DNA from: Bremerella sp. JC817
GTDB lineage: Bacteria; Planctomycetota; Planctomycetia; Pirellulales; Pirellulaceae
Length of the DNA stretch: 64,000 nucleotides
Reading direction: 5' to 3'
Assembly (NCBI RefSeq): GCF_040718835.1
Contig: NZ_JBFEFG010000268.1
Coordinates: forward strand, 618,487-682,486
Position numbers and translations under genes: made by a program. Of this stretch, positions 19,624 to 28,003 are shown piece after piece. Each line of letters begins with the position of its first letter. Position 1 is the stretch's first letter. The notes under the pieces were generated by a model. That model did no database searches and was not told the origin of the DNA. It was given only the letters and a program-made list of their open reading frames with translations.

Positions 19624-19885
19624 ATCGCAAGACGAAACGTGTTCGGCGGAGGTCGCCCCTCTCGCCGAGCAAACCATCCCAACCGCGCTGACGCTCTACC
19701 AGACGGGCTACTACGTCGAGCGAAAAGAGCCGTACTATCAGTTTATTGCGCTGCCCGATGGTCAACACTGGTTTCTGATGCAGATCGGAACGCAAACGGC
19801 CTGGTGGCTGGCCGCTGTGCTGACCTTGGCTTCGCTCGGAACGATCGATCGCTGCTGTTCACGAAAGCCTAGGGATGTCACTTGA
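19613..19885 (+). CDS. Small single-span membrane protein within the paralogue operon
   Basis: The 90-residue product overlaps the genes on both sides (start inside the last 11 bp of the previous gene, end 11 bp into the next), strong evidence that it is translated. About 60 soluble residues (containing LYQTGYYVERKEPYYQFIAL) precede one hydrophobic segment (WWLAAVLTLASLGTI) and a basic tail with a Cys pair. It does not look like its eight-span neighbours and may be an accessory subunit. No family recognised. Confidence 0.75.
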   Translation: MSRESQDETCSAEVAPLAEQTIPTALTLYQTGYYVERKEPYYQFIALPDGQHWFLMQIGTQTAWWLAAVLTLASLGTIDRCCSRKPRDVT

Positions 19886-20735
19886 TTTAGAAGCAGAAAT
19901 GCCCGCCCAGCACAAAGCTTCGCCCGCCGAGGTACGGCCTCGGATCTGGGTGGTGCTGGTCGCGATAATCTGGCTGGCGTTTTTCGTGAGCCAATTGGTC
20001 CAGTTCGAGCTTTGGGGCGAACTGTGTTGGTACCTGATTGCCTGCGTCGTGGCCGTAATGCTGGGGGCGTTACCGAAAAGCGGTGGCTTCGTTCAGCGTC
20101 GCCTGGGCCTATTTGCCCTGATGTTGCTGATCATTCCAACCATCTTCAGCAAAATGGTGAAATTGAGCGTGCCTGACCGCGACTATCTTGTTCAGTCGAT
20201 GACCTGGGCCGCGCTGGTTTCGTTTCTCAGTGCGTGGCTGCTGCATGCCGTGCGGCGCTGGTGGCGCGGCGAGCCAGCCTTCGGTCAGAAGATCTCGCTG
20301 GCGCATCTGTTTCTCGCGACTGCCTTGATTGCGGTGGCGCTGCTGTGGGGGAAATATATCGTCCAAGGCTTCGACCGAGGCTGGCAAGATTCGAGCCGCG
20401 ATACGATTGTCGAGATGCTGGTTGGCATCGGGGTGGCGACGCTGTCGCTCAGTATCGCTTCGCTGGTGATCGACAGCCGACGAAAGTGGTGGCAGGCCAT
20501 CCTTGGCTCAGGCCTGCTGCTGCTGTTGACGTCGCAGGGGATCTACTTGCTGCTGGCAGTGGGAGGTCCGCTGATATTCGATGAACCGGAGCTTTCAGGT
20601 CCGCAGTTTACGCTGCAGTCGTGGATCGATAACTCGGCGGCCGCCATGATCTTGTGGGCGTTGAGTGTCCCCACCATCCTGGCACTGCACACGCTTTATC
20701 GCCTCTGCGTGGGGAAACCGAAGCATGCCAACTGA
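19875..20735 (+). CDS. Multi-pass membrane protein, paralogue 3 of the operon
   Basis: A 286-residue protein with about eight hydrophobic segments. After a basic, Trp-rich loop (RRWWRGEPAFGQ) comes KISLAHLFLATALIAVALLW, then GKYIVQGFDRGWQDSSRDTI. The following paralogue at 20725 has the matching sequence GNYILTEFHQAWSEISADTI at the same place, so the two are close relatives. It starts with ATG inside the preceding gene and ends 11 bp into the next one. Nothing indicates transport, enzymatic or sensor function. It is predicted to be an inner-membrane protein. Confidence 0.85.
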   Translation: MSLDLEAEMPAQHKASPAEVRPRIWVVLVAIIWLAFFVSQLVQFELWGELCWYLIACVVAVMLGALPKSGGFVQRRLGLFALMLLIIPTIFSKMVKLSVPDRDYLVQSMTWAALVSFLSAWLLHAVRRWWRGEPAFGQKISLAHLFLATALIAVALLWGKYIVQGFDRGWQDSSRDTIVEMLVGIGVATLSLSIASLVIDSRRKWWQAILGSGLLLLLTSQGIYLLLAVGGPLIFDEPELSGPQFTLQSWIDNSAAAMILWALSVPTILALHTLYRLCVGKPKHAN

Positions 20736-21594
20736 ACCTCTGCCCGACGAATTACCTCCCGCAGAATCGCAGCCGACAGAAGAGTGCCCCGATGAACTGG
20801 TTGGCTGCGGTCCGCCGTTCTTGGCGGCTGCCTGGTTGGCGATCTTGACAGTCAGCCTAAACAATACGCCCCACGTTATGCTTGCCGTAGGCGTTTTGAC
20901 CATCGTTGTCTTTCTGGCGGCTTGGCCTCCGATGCATCGCTATTTTCAGCTTCGGCTTGTGGGGCTGGCCCTACTCGTGATTTCTCTTCCGCTCCTGGCC
21001 GCGTCACTACGATCCCGTTCGCCGTACCAGGGCCATCTCGAAATCCAATGGATGACGTGCACCACGATTCTTACCTTTGCCATGGTTTTGCTCGTGCAGC
21101 GCTACTGCAACTGGTGGCAGGGCGATCGGTTGTTCCCGGGTCACCTTTCGCTGTCCAAGCTCTTCCTGGTGGTTGCGTGGCTGGCGGCGTCGTTTGCCTG
21201 GGGGAACTATATCCTCACCGAGTTCCACCAGGCCTGGAGCGAAATATCGGCAGACACGATCGTTGTGATCTGGTGCTGGGCGATCCGCGTAAGCGTTGGC
21301 GTTTCGATCGCCTCGCTGATCCTGAACGATCGGACACCGCGCTGGAAGTTGACGCTCATCTCGTTGGTGACTTATATGGTCACGTCCCAGGTTCTGTTGC
21401 TACTCGAGCTGTTAATCATCTGGGTCATCACCGATCCGACGTTGCCATCGGCTGGTGCGCTTTACCAAGCCGGATGGATGCCTATGGCCCTGGTGCAGTT
21501 CGCGCTTTGGGGAAGCATCTTCTTGACGATTCTGTCGGTTCGGACCTTACTAGATTTTTTCCGTATCTGGCCCACGCATGTCTCACAACCTTGA
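20725..21594 (+). CDS. Multi-pass membrane protein, paralogue 4 of the operon
   Basis: The start at 20725 overlaps the previous stop by 11 bp; the frame is open further upstream, but only within the previous gene. The 289-residue protein has an acidic Pro/Glu-rich N terminus and about eight hydrophobic segments. QRYCNWWQGDRLFPG followed by HLSLSKLFLVVAWLA aligns with the loop and fifth helix of paralogue 3, and IASLILNDRTPRWK aligns with its IASLVIDSRRKWW. The gene ends 17 bp into the next. Function unknown; likely a partner of the other products of this operon. Confidence 0.85.
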   Translation: MPTEPLPDELPPAESQPTEECPDELVGCGPPFLAAAWLAILTVSLNNTPHVMLAVGVLTIVVFLAAWPPMHRYFQLRLVGLALLVISLPLLAASLRSRSPYQGHLEIQWMTCTTILTFAMVLLVQRYCNWWQGDRLFPGHLSLSKLFLVVAWLAASFAWGNYILTEFHQAWSEISADTIVVIWCWAIRVSVGVSIASLILNDRTPRWKLTLISLVTYMVTSQVLLLLELLIIWVITDPTLPSAGALYQAGWMPMALVQFALWGSIFLTILSVRTLLDFFRIWPTHVSQP

Positions 21595-22501
21595 ACCGTC
21601 CGAACCTGAATCGGATCTCGCTGCGACACCGCTCGAAGAATTGGGCGAAGGTCCCGAGATGGAGCCGGCGCCACCTTCCGCGCTCCGGCCCACCGATGCC
21701 ATGACCTCGCTCGGCTGCATGCTGGCGGCACTCCTGGCGACAGCGCCAGCAACGATTCTGATCTTTGGTTTCTTGATCAACTTGGGGCTGCTGATCGCGC
21801 TCGTCCTGTTTACCGTCGTCATGGCGACCAGCCAGTTGCGTGGAATGTCGCTAGGGGCCCGCACCATCATATGGTGCGTACCCGTTTGCGGGGCATGGCT
21901 CCTTTTGCACAGCAGCGGCGGCATAACGCCTAGAATGACTCTCCCGATATTGGTCTTCTTATTCGAAATCTACTTCGGCATGCAGATCTTGAAAACCTTG
22001 GTCTATTGGCGAGAGTCGCCCCAGAATTTCTCGTCACAGCTTTCGATCTTCGACATGCTGATGCTTGTCGCAGCGATCGCGATCATGATCGCCTTCCTTC
22101 GCTTCGTATGTCTGGAACTGACCGACTTCCACCTTGGGGACCCTTATAGCCAACGAAACAACCTCTACGTTAATCGCGAAGTGATCGAGCTGATTATTAA
22201 TTCGCTGGCAATCGGTGCTCAAGTCGCTTTGGCCGCTTGGCCATTGGTCTCGCGAGAACCGATCGGCAAAGTCTGGATTTGTTCCGGCATTGCCAGCGTG
22301 ATCTTTGCGATGGTGTTCGCGATAGCGCATGTTCTCTACCTTCTTAGTTGGGAACCGCAGCACGGTTTCAAATTGTTGCCGGTGGTAATCGTGGTGTTCT
22401 GCCTGACAATTGCGCTCGTAATCTTATGGTTTTTCGTCTTCTGGATCATGGTGCTCGTCCGCCAGGTTCTTCAACTGATCGGCGAAGTCCCTACTTCGTA
22501 G
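21578..22501 (+). CDS. Multi-pass membrane protein, paralogue 5 and last gene of the operon
   Basis: A 307-residue protein with an acidic, Pro/Glu-rich N terminus of about 45 residues and about eight hydrophobic segments. SSQLSIFDMLMLVAAIAIM carries the family motif at the fifth segment. It starts 17 bp inside the previous gene and is followed directly by a convergent TPR gene. The acidic N terminus resembles that of paralogue 4. No recognised functional motif. Confidence 0.84.
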   Translation: MSHNLEPSEPESDLAATPLEELGEGPEMEPAPPSALRPTDAMTSLGCMLAALLATAPATILIFGFLINLGLLIALVLFTVVMATSQLRGMSLGARTIIWCVPVCGAWLLLHSSGGITPRMTLPILVFLFEIYFGMQILKTLVYWRESPQNFSSQLSIFDMLMLVAAIAIMIAFLRFVCLELTDFHLGDPYSQRNNLYVNREVIELIINSLAIGAQVALAAWPLVSREPIGKVWICSGIASVIFAMVFAIAHVLYLLSWEPQHGFKLLPVVIVVFCLTIALVILWFFVFWIMVLVRQVLQLIGEVPTS

Positions 22502-22524
22502 CAAGCCGGGGCGAGCGATCGACA

Positions 22525-23892
22525 CTAGCGATCCCAAGGTTCCAGCGCGTCGAAGATTGCCTTCGACTGCGCCGCGTGCTCGGCGGCCCGGTCGGCCTGA
22601 CCGAGCTGCGAATAGACTTCGGCCAGGTCGCGATGCGCTTCCCATTCCACGTCAGGCACCGCTTCGATCAGGGCCAACAGGTCGGCCTTGGCTTCTTCCC
22701 AGCGGTTGAGCTTCATCAGGTATTCGGCCCGCACCCGCCGCGCGATCCAGGCACTGGCCATTTCCGACTCGTCTCCTTCGATCGTCGCTTGCACTTCGTC
22801 CCAGCGTCCCATCCGCAGCCAGATGCGGTATCGCAAGAAGACCGCGCTGGTGATCTGTTGCGGCTCGACTTGTAACAGGCGTTCGACGTCGTCGAGTGCC
22901 TCTTGAAACTTGCCCAGCTCGAGGTAGCACTCGGCCCGGTCGAGCAGTTGCAGCGAGCGCGCCGTGGAATAGGCATCTTCCTGCATCACCACCAACAGCG
23001 AGCGTGCTTCGACCGCTTCGGCGTACTGACCGCTGCGCTGCAAGGCGTCGGCCTGAATCGCGAGCCACGCTTCGACGTCGTCGGGTTCCAGCTCCATCGG
23101 ATTGTTCGGAACGAGGTGCATCACCTCATCAAACTGGTTCGTATGCAGCAAGGCCCGGGCCAGGTCGAGATCGTACGCGCCCCCCGGCGGAATGTCGCAC
23201 GCGATCGCCTGACGGACGTCGGCCACTTCCTGCTGATAACAACGCAGGTCGAACTCTTCAAAGCCAGCCCACAGCTGCGGACGCGAAGACCAGCAGGTCG
23301 AGCGCTGGATATAGCAGCCTTCCTTCGCGCTCGGATCGTCGGCCGCCAGGATCGCCGCGGTGGCATCGCACAAGATGAAGTCTTGCCGGATTCCGCTCTC
23401 GGTCACCAGGGCCAGCGATTCTTCGTCCGCTTCGCCGTAGATCTCGGTATCGATCTGTCCCAGTTCGAGCGACCGATCGACGTAGCCTTGATAATCGGTC
23501 GGCTCTTGCAGAATGGTCCGATGCAGTTCTTCCAGCCGATCGACTTCGGCCTGTTGAATGGCCAGCTCGCTCAGGTCATCGGTCGGGGGGAAGTTGCGGA
23601 TCGGGAAGAGCCGCCGCGAAATCTGCGCGTACGCGTTCAGCATGCGGTCCGGGTCGGCAGCATGGGCGGCTTCCAACGACGAGACCGCGCCAAACGGATC
23701 GCCCGCATGGACGCACCCCATCGCTTTCACGATCAGCGCGACCGCGATCTGCTGCGAGTCGCCATGGATTTGCCCGAGATCGAAGGCTTCCTTGGCAACC
23801 GCCATCGCGCGGTTGCTATCGCCCCCTTTCAAGAGCCCAATCGCCGTCTCGACAAACGACCGCCCCTGCCAAGCACTTTCCACCACAAGCAT
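22525..23892 (-). CDS. TPR-repeat protein
   Basis: The 455-residue protein (start at the ATG at 23892, eight codons downstream of the longest frame) has no signal peptide and is built of helical hairpins of tetratricopeptide type, clearest in the C-terminal half: ARSLQLLDRAECYLELGKFQ, EALDDVERLLQVEPQQ, YLMKLNRWEEAKADLLALIE and DLAEVYSQLGQADRAAEHAA. The central region (residues about 130-250) is less repeat-like and contains WSSRPQLWAGFEEFDL. It is probably a cytoplasmic scaffold. Its neighbours give no clue to partners. Confidence 0.82.
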   Translation of the reverse strand: MLVVESAWQGRSFVETAIGLLKGGDSNRAMAVAKEAFDLGQIHGDSQQIAVALIVKAMGCVHAGDPFGAVSSLEAAHAADPDRMLNAYAQISRRLFPIRNFPPTDDLSELAIQQAEVDRLEELHRTILQEPTDYQGYVDRSLELGQIDTEIYGEADEESLALVTESGIRQDFILCDATAAILAADDPSAKEGCYIQRSTCWSSRPQLWAGFEEFDLRCYQQEVADVRQAIACDIPPGGAYDLDLARALLHTNQFDEVMHLVPNNPMELEPDDVEAWLAIQADALQRSGQYAEAVEARSLLVVMQEDAYSTARSLQLLDRAECYLELGKFQEALDDVERLLQVEPQQITSAVFLRYRIWLRMGRWDEVQATIEGDESEMASAWIARRVRAEYLMKLNRWEEAKADLLALIEAVPDVEWEAHRDLAEVYSQLGQADRAAEHAAQSKAIFDALEPWDR

Positions 23893-24096
23893 CCTTCCAT
23901 TTTTGCACCGCGCCACAGATCTGCCCTATATCATCCCCCAACAACCGCCGCCCGCCAACCATGCCACACCCGCGGCGAAGCCCACCGGGGGAAAAGCCTG
24001 CGGCTGGAAGAGGGACACTTGCGTTTTGATCCGCTACAATTCGGTTCCCCGTCGCTGCTTAGGGCGAGGGGCAGTGATCAGAAAGATAGGTTTCAC

Positions 24097-25152
24097 ATGC
24101 GTTCGACTTGGCGGTGGTCTTTACGGGGGTTGATGCTTTTCGTGCTGCTGGTTGCCTGCGTTTCGGGGTGGCTTGTTTCGCTGCGGAGTGCCTACCATGC
24201 CGAGAACGACGCGGCTGAGGCGCTCTTTTCCGAGTATCAGGCTTTCTTGCAGGCCGCACCGGCGTGGGGCTCACACGGCAGCTACGTTGACATCCCGTTT
24301 CCCGACGGGAGCCAGCTTCAGCATGGGCGGCTTCACGTTCCGGTCCATACCGTGCGGTTCAACAGCGTTCATCTCGATGATCGGGCCTGGGAACTTCTTT
24401 CAAAACTGGAGGGGCTGCAATCGCTTGTCTTGTGGGAATGCACCATCGACGCGACCGGGCCGAGTTTCTCGCGCCTGCCCAACGTCACGAAGGTTGCCAT
24501 GCATCACACACCTCTGCCAGCAGAGCCGAAGCGTGAGCTGTGGACCGGGCCCACGCTTCAACAGCTTGAACTCAACGACGTTGGCGATCACCCACTGGCT
24601 GGCTACGACCCGGCACAGCCGCAACGACAGCTACAAGCGTTGGTTCTCACGCGCGGACAAGTCGATTCGACCGAGCTCGACGCGATCTGGCAGATGCACC
24701 AACTCAAGATGCTGGAGATGAACTTCGTGGAAGTCGATCCAACCGAGATGGCAGGGCTGCGAGAGCTGGCGCGTGTCGAGACGCTCACCCTGCGTGGCAT
24801 CGACCTGCCGCCGGAATCACTGCCGAACACGTCCGACAACTTCTCGCTAAGAGAATTGGCTTTGCTGCAGTGCCCAATCGATGACGAAGATATCGCCACG
24901 ATCGTCCGAACAGGCGGGCTGTTGACCACACTCCGTTTCGATCGCACGCAAATCACCGACCAAGGAGTCCGCAGCCTGCTCAACTTAATGGCCCTGCGTT
25001 CGCTGGCCTTCTATTCGGACGAACTCACCCAGAAATCAGTCGACACGCTGCGAATGATGTATTGGCTTAACTGGTCGGAAGTCACCATCAAATCACCCCC
25101 TATTCAGAACGAACTCGACGAGCTGCAGAGCAAGCGGCCTGGCCGACGGTAG
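24097..25152 (+). CDS. Membrane-anchored leucine-rich-repeat protein
   Basis: The true start is taken as the ATG at 24097 with a weak ATAGG upstream; the frame stays open for 1.2 kb before it, but that stretch is antisense to the TPR gene. The 351-residue product starts with the anchor RWSLRGLMLFVLLVACVSGW, followed by a charged helix and then about eight leucine-rich repeats (LEGLQSLVLWECTIDATGPS, LKMLEMNFVEVDPTEMAGL, LTTLRFDRTQITDQGVRSLL). It is a distant relative of the seven-gene LRR array at 42.5-49 kb, which uses the same anchor. The repeat domain should be extracytoplasmic. Binding partner unknown. Confidence 0.88.
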   Translation: MRSTWRWSLRGLMLFVLLVACVSGWLVSLRSAYHAENDAAEALFSEYQAFLQAAPAWGSHGSYVDIPFPDGSQLQHGRLHVPVHTVRFNSVHLDDRAWELLSKLEGLQSLVLWECTIDATGPSFSRLPNVTKVAMHHTPLPAEPKRELWTGPTLQQLELNDVGDHPLAGYDPAQPQRQLQALVLTRGQVDSTELDAIWQMHQLKMLEMNFVEVDPTEMAGLRELARVETLTLRGIDLPPESLPNTSDNFSLRELALLQCPIDDEDIATIVRTGGLLTTLRFDRTQITDQGVRSLLNLMALRSLAFYSDELTQKSVDTLRMMYWLNWSEVTIKSPPIQNELDELQSKRPGRR

Positions 25153-25213
25153 TGTGTCGCCAAAGAAATGGTTAGCAGAAGAAGATGCTTCCTTCTCGCC
25201 CAAGAAATGGCAC

Positions 25214-25242
25214 GACCCTTGAGCGTGTGCCGCTCAAGGGTC
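25214..25242. terminator. Strong hairpin terminator between convergent genes
   Basis: GACCCTTGAGCG (25214-25225) pairs perfectly over 12 bp with CGCTCAAGGGTC (25231-25242) around a 5-nt loop, then AATTGTC. It lies between the LRR gene ending at 25152 and the small minus-strand gene ending at 25308. Confidence 0.8.
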
Positions 25243-25307
25243 AATTGTCAATCAATCGACTCAATGACAAACAACGCATGTTCTTTTACCTTGTTTCGGA
25301 GGGTCGA

Positions 25308-25529
25308 TTACCAAATCCTCCATCCCAACAACATCGTGATTCCGGTTCCGATTAACGTAACAACCGTATTGATGGCCGTATTCAACCAGCCACCGTACGT
25401 ATTGCCATTTCGGCCAGTGATGATCGATACGACGAAAATAATGACGACCGCTACGAAAAGCAGTGTGATGACAACCGTTGCGAAAACAAACCACAACAGC
25501 CGGTTTAGATCTACATTTGAATTCTCCAT
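25308..25529 (-). CDS. Small membrane protein
   Basis: The ATG at 25529 is chosen because AAGGAG (25544-25539) lies 9 nt upstream, a strong ribosome-binding site; the in-frame start eight codons earlier has none. The 73-residue product has a long hydrophobic segment (LLWFVFATVVITLLFVAVVI and onward to residue 38), a short polar loop GRNGNTYGGW, and a second one (INTVVTLIGTGITMLLGW). It is predicted to be a two-span inner-membrane hairpin protein. The local sequence is more AT-rich than its surroundings. No family recognised. Confidence 0.72.
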   Translation of the reverse strand: MENSNVDLNRLLWFVFATVVITLLFVAVVIIFVVSIITGRNGNTYGGWLNTAINTVVTLIGTGITMLLGWRIW

Positions 25530-25842
25530 TTGAGAGTTCTCCTTCGATTTCAATTAGATTTCTTGCTCCATAGGCACCTTCTTGGGTGACAGGAATTTGT
25601 AAAACTCAAGACAACAGGTCTTGCTTACATACTTATATAGTAGTCTCCACGTTTTTTTCATCATGTTTTTCGTCATTTCTCACGACGTGGCCCCGCATCC
25701 CTAAAGAACAGGCTAAACGGGCTTATTTTTAGGTGAGTGGGCTTTTCAGAAAGTGCCGCAGAAAGCTAGTTGAGCTCACCACACCGCATCCCACGGTCCA
25801 ATATTGGGCTGGTCTTCTCGTGCACATCTCATCGGGGATGCG

Positions 25843-26205
25843 TCAGCCTATCGATGCGACGTTTTCCGTTCCGTCGATTGGAAGAGACACCATCCATCGG
25901 TAGTCACCTTTTCGCTCCTCCCAACCCGTGCTCGCCCAGCGATCATCCAGCTTGCCCGTGGCATGTTGTGCGAAGACAACGTATGCGTCTGCGGGCTGTT
26001 CTGGGGCGGGATAATCGTTGTGTTCGGTCGTTTGCTGGGGGGCCGTTGCGGTCGGGGAAATGAGGTTTGGCCCATCCGGGTCGCGGTTCTCCGCGAGTTC
26101 GTTCGCTTCTGCTGCCGACCGGCACAATGGTGTTAGACTCTCAACTAGACGAGGGGCAACACGGTCCAGGTCGGCACAAGCCACCCACGCTGGCATCGAT
26201 TCCAT
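25843..26205 (-). CDS. Possible small hypothetical protein (weak)
   Basis: The region 25554-26279 is otherwise empty. One minus-strand frame from an ATG at 26205 encodes 120 residues with reasonable protein-like composition near its end (DAYVVFAQHATGKLDDRW, GDYRWMVSLPIDGTENVA), whereas the plus-strand frames look like noise. No ribosome-binding site, domain or operon partner supports it. It could be a decayed gene. Confidence 0.25.
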   Translation of the reverse strand: MESMPAWVACADLDRVAPRLVESLTPLCRSAAEANELAENRDPDGPNLISPTATAPQQTTEHNDYPAPEQPADAYVVFAQHATGKLDDRWASTGWEERKGDYRWMVSLPIDGTENVASIG

Positions 26206-26244
26206 CGATGCGGGGCACAGCGGAGGGGCAGGGTGGTTTGTGCA

Positions 26245-26256
26245 GGACCGTCCTTT
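26245..26256 (+). repeat. 12-bp leader element shared by the tandem ankyrin genes, copy 1
   Basis: GGACCGTCCTTT lies 23 bp upstream of the first ankyrin gene; an identical copy is at 27169-27180 before the second. The core GGAC-C-GTCC is a small inverted repeat. It may be a regulatory site or a relic of the duplication. Confidence 0.4.
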
Positions 26257-26279
26257 AATCAACAGGAGCTTGAAATTCA

Positions 26280-26945
26280 ATGGTTCGTGGGCAGGCGATT
26301 GCTACGCGAAATATGCTGGTGATGCTGGCACTGTTGTTATCCGTGCCGGCAGCAGGCTACCTCTATGCTCACCGTTCCGACACGGTGCAGTATGCGATTC
26401 GCCACGGCGATATGGTGCTGCTGAAGCAACTCGTTCGCTCGCATGAAGATGCCACGCAGCGTCTTCGCGTGCCTGGCCCTGAAGAGAATTGGGGAGAGCC
26501 GATTCACCTGGCAGCGGCGGCCCGCCATCCGGAAGTCGTTCAGTATTTGCTAGAACTTGGCGCGGACCCCAATGCCCAAACCGACGACGGCATGACACCG
26601 CTGTTCTATTGCCACAGCACCGAAAAGCTGCTGGTCAACGATCCGGCGAATCGCGCTTTTCCGAATCACGCCGTGCTGGTGCAAGAAGTACTGCTGGCTG
26701 CTGGTGCCAACATCGACCATCGCTACAACGGCATCACGCCGCTCATGTGGGCGGTGAAGAATTGCGACTTGCCAGTAGTTCGCTCGCTGCTGGATCATAA
26801 CGCGGCGATGAACCTGATCGATTACAACGCACGAACAGCGCTCGATCACGCGAACGAAATCAAACCGACAGTCACTCGACATCTGCTGGTCACCATGCTC
26901 ACCGAGCACGGAGCAATTTCGGCCCAAGCCGCCACCACGAATTAA
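26280..26945 (+). CDS. Membrane-anchored ankyrin-repeat protein, tandem copy 1
   Basis: The ATG at 26280 follows AGGAG at 11 nt. The 221-residue protein has one N-terminal hydrophobic segment (NMLVMLALLLSVPAAGYLY) and then four ankyrin-type repeats: VQYAIRHGDMVLLKQLV, PIHLAAAARHPEVVQYLLEL with GADPNAQTDDGMTPLFYC, an interrupted third repeat, and GITPLMWAVKNCDLPVVRSL. The hydrophobic start may be a signal peptide or an anchor, so the repeats would face the periplasm. A paralogue follows 271 bp downstream. Ankyrin repeats mediate protein binding; the partner is unknown. Confidence 0.88.
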   Translation: MVRGQAIATRNMLVMLALLLSVPAAGYLYAHRSDTVQYAIRHGDMVLLKQLVRSHEDATQRLRVPGPEENWGEPIHLAAAARHPEVVQYLLELGADPNAQTDDGMTPLFYCHSTEKLLVNDPANRAFPNHAVLVQEVLLAAGANIDHRYNGITPLMWAVKNCDLPVVRSLLDHNAAMNLIDYNARTALDHANEIKPTVTRHLLVTMLTEHGAISAQAATTN

Positions 26946-27168
26946 GCGGTCGGCACGCCGCGGAGATTGCATGTTCCGGGGAAGCATCGGTGATGACTTC
27001 ATAAGACGAAGTTGCCTCGCCGGCCGAGGCAGAAGCACGACGCCCACCAGCGGAAGCAGACCGACGCGATCGTGGTTGTCTCCGTTGGCTGGTGGATGAC
27101 CGCGACTATGGAAATGGTTTCGGTCGCTGGTGGACGGGGTAGTAGGTTTTTAGTGGTAGCTTTCGAAG

Positions 27169-27180
27169 GGACCGTCCTTT
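27169..27180 (+). repeat. 12-bp leader element shared by the tandem ankyrin genes, copy 2
   Basis: This is the second copy of GGACCGTCCTTT, 36 bp upstream of the second ankyrin gene. The sequences around the two copies are otherwise dissimilar. Confidence 0.4.
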
Positions 27181-27216
27181 CGGCACGCACGCTTACGTTT
27201 CTTTCGAAGACGTTTC

Positions 27217-27879
27217 ATGCTCACGCGACGCAATGGCCTGACGACGCTGATCGTCATTTTTGTGATGCTGCTGATCGGCCTTGCGATTGGCGGTTACAAG
27301 TATGCTCAATCGCGATACTCGGTTCACCAGGCACTCGCCAACGGCGATATACGGCTGGTCAGAAGCCAGATCCGCAACCGGCTGGAAGCATCGCATCATC
27401 TGCGTTTAAACCAGCATCACGAGCAATGGGGCCTGCCGCTGCACGTGGCGACCAGTGGCAGCCAGGCCGAAGTGGTCGAGTACCTGATCGAACTGGGGGC
27501 CGATGTCAACGCTGAAACGCACGACGGTATGACCCCTTTGTTCTTCTGCCGATCCCCCAATGAATTGCGACAGGTGACGAACGATCAGCGGTCGCATCCG
27601 AACCCGGCCCTCGAAGTGCAATTGATTCTTATCGATGCAGGGGGCAACGTGAACAAGCCCTGGGGAGGCATCACGCCGCTGATGTGGGCCGTGCAAAACC
27701 AAGACCTGCCGGTTGCCGCGGCATTGATCCACCACGGTGCCAGCGTTAACGCCACCGACCACTCGTTCCGAACCGCGCTCGACTACGCACGGGACATCGA
27801 ACAACCGATCGTGCGGCACCGACTGATGACCCTGCTCACCAACCATGGTGGCTGGTCCGGGGAAGACTATCGCCCGTAA
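27217..27879 (+). CDS. Membrane-anchored ankyrin-repeat protein, tandem copy 2
   Basis: This 220-residue protein is an evident duplicate of its upstream neighbour: the same single N-terminal hydrophobic segment (LIVIFVMLLIGLAIGGYKYA), LVRSQIRNRLEASHHLRLNQ against the equivalent of copy 1, VVEYLIELGADVNAETHDGM, then GITPLMWAVQNQDLPVAAAL and the shared end LMTLLTNHG. Alignment is good along the whole length but the proteins have diverged considerably, so the duplication is not recent. A surface or periplasmic binding role is inferred from the architecture only. Confidence 0.88.
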   Translation: MLTRRNGLTTLIVIFVMLLIGLAIGGYKYAQSRYSVHQALANGDIRLVRSQIRNRLEASHHLRLNQHHEQWGLPLHVATSGSQAEVVEYLIELGADVNAETHDGMTPLFFCRSPNELRQVTNDQRSHPNPALEVQLILIDAGGNVNKPWGGITPLMWAVQNQDLPVAAALIHHGASVNATDHSFRTALDYARDIEQPIVRHRLMTLLTNHGGWSGEDYRP

Positions 27880-28003
27880 GAACTCGTTGCAAACGGTTCC
27901 AAGGAACCTGGCCCCACGCCCAAGCGATGCACGGCGCTGTTCGGCGGGGAGAATCGCCGATCAACAACGCCTACGAGCGCGATTTCAACGGCAGGTTCTC
28001 CGC

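Noticed and set aside
22903..24096. Upstream extension of the LRR gene by about 400 codons
   Set aside because: The extension is antisense to the TPR gene and has no LRR or other domain; the anchor at 24097 marks the real N terminus.
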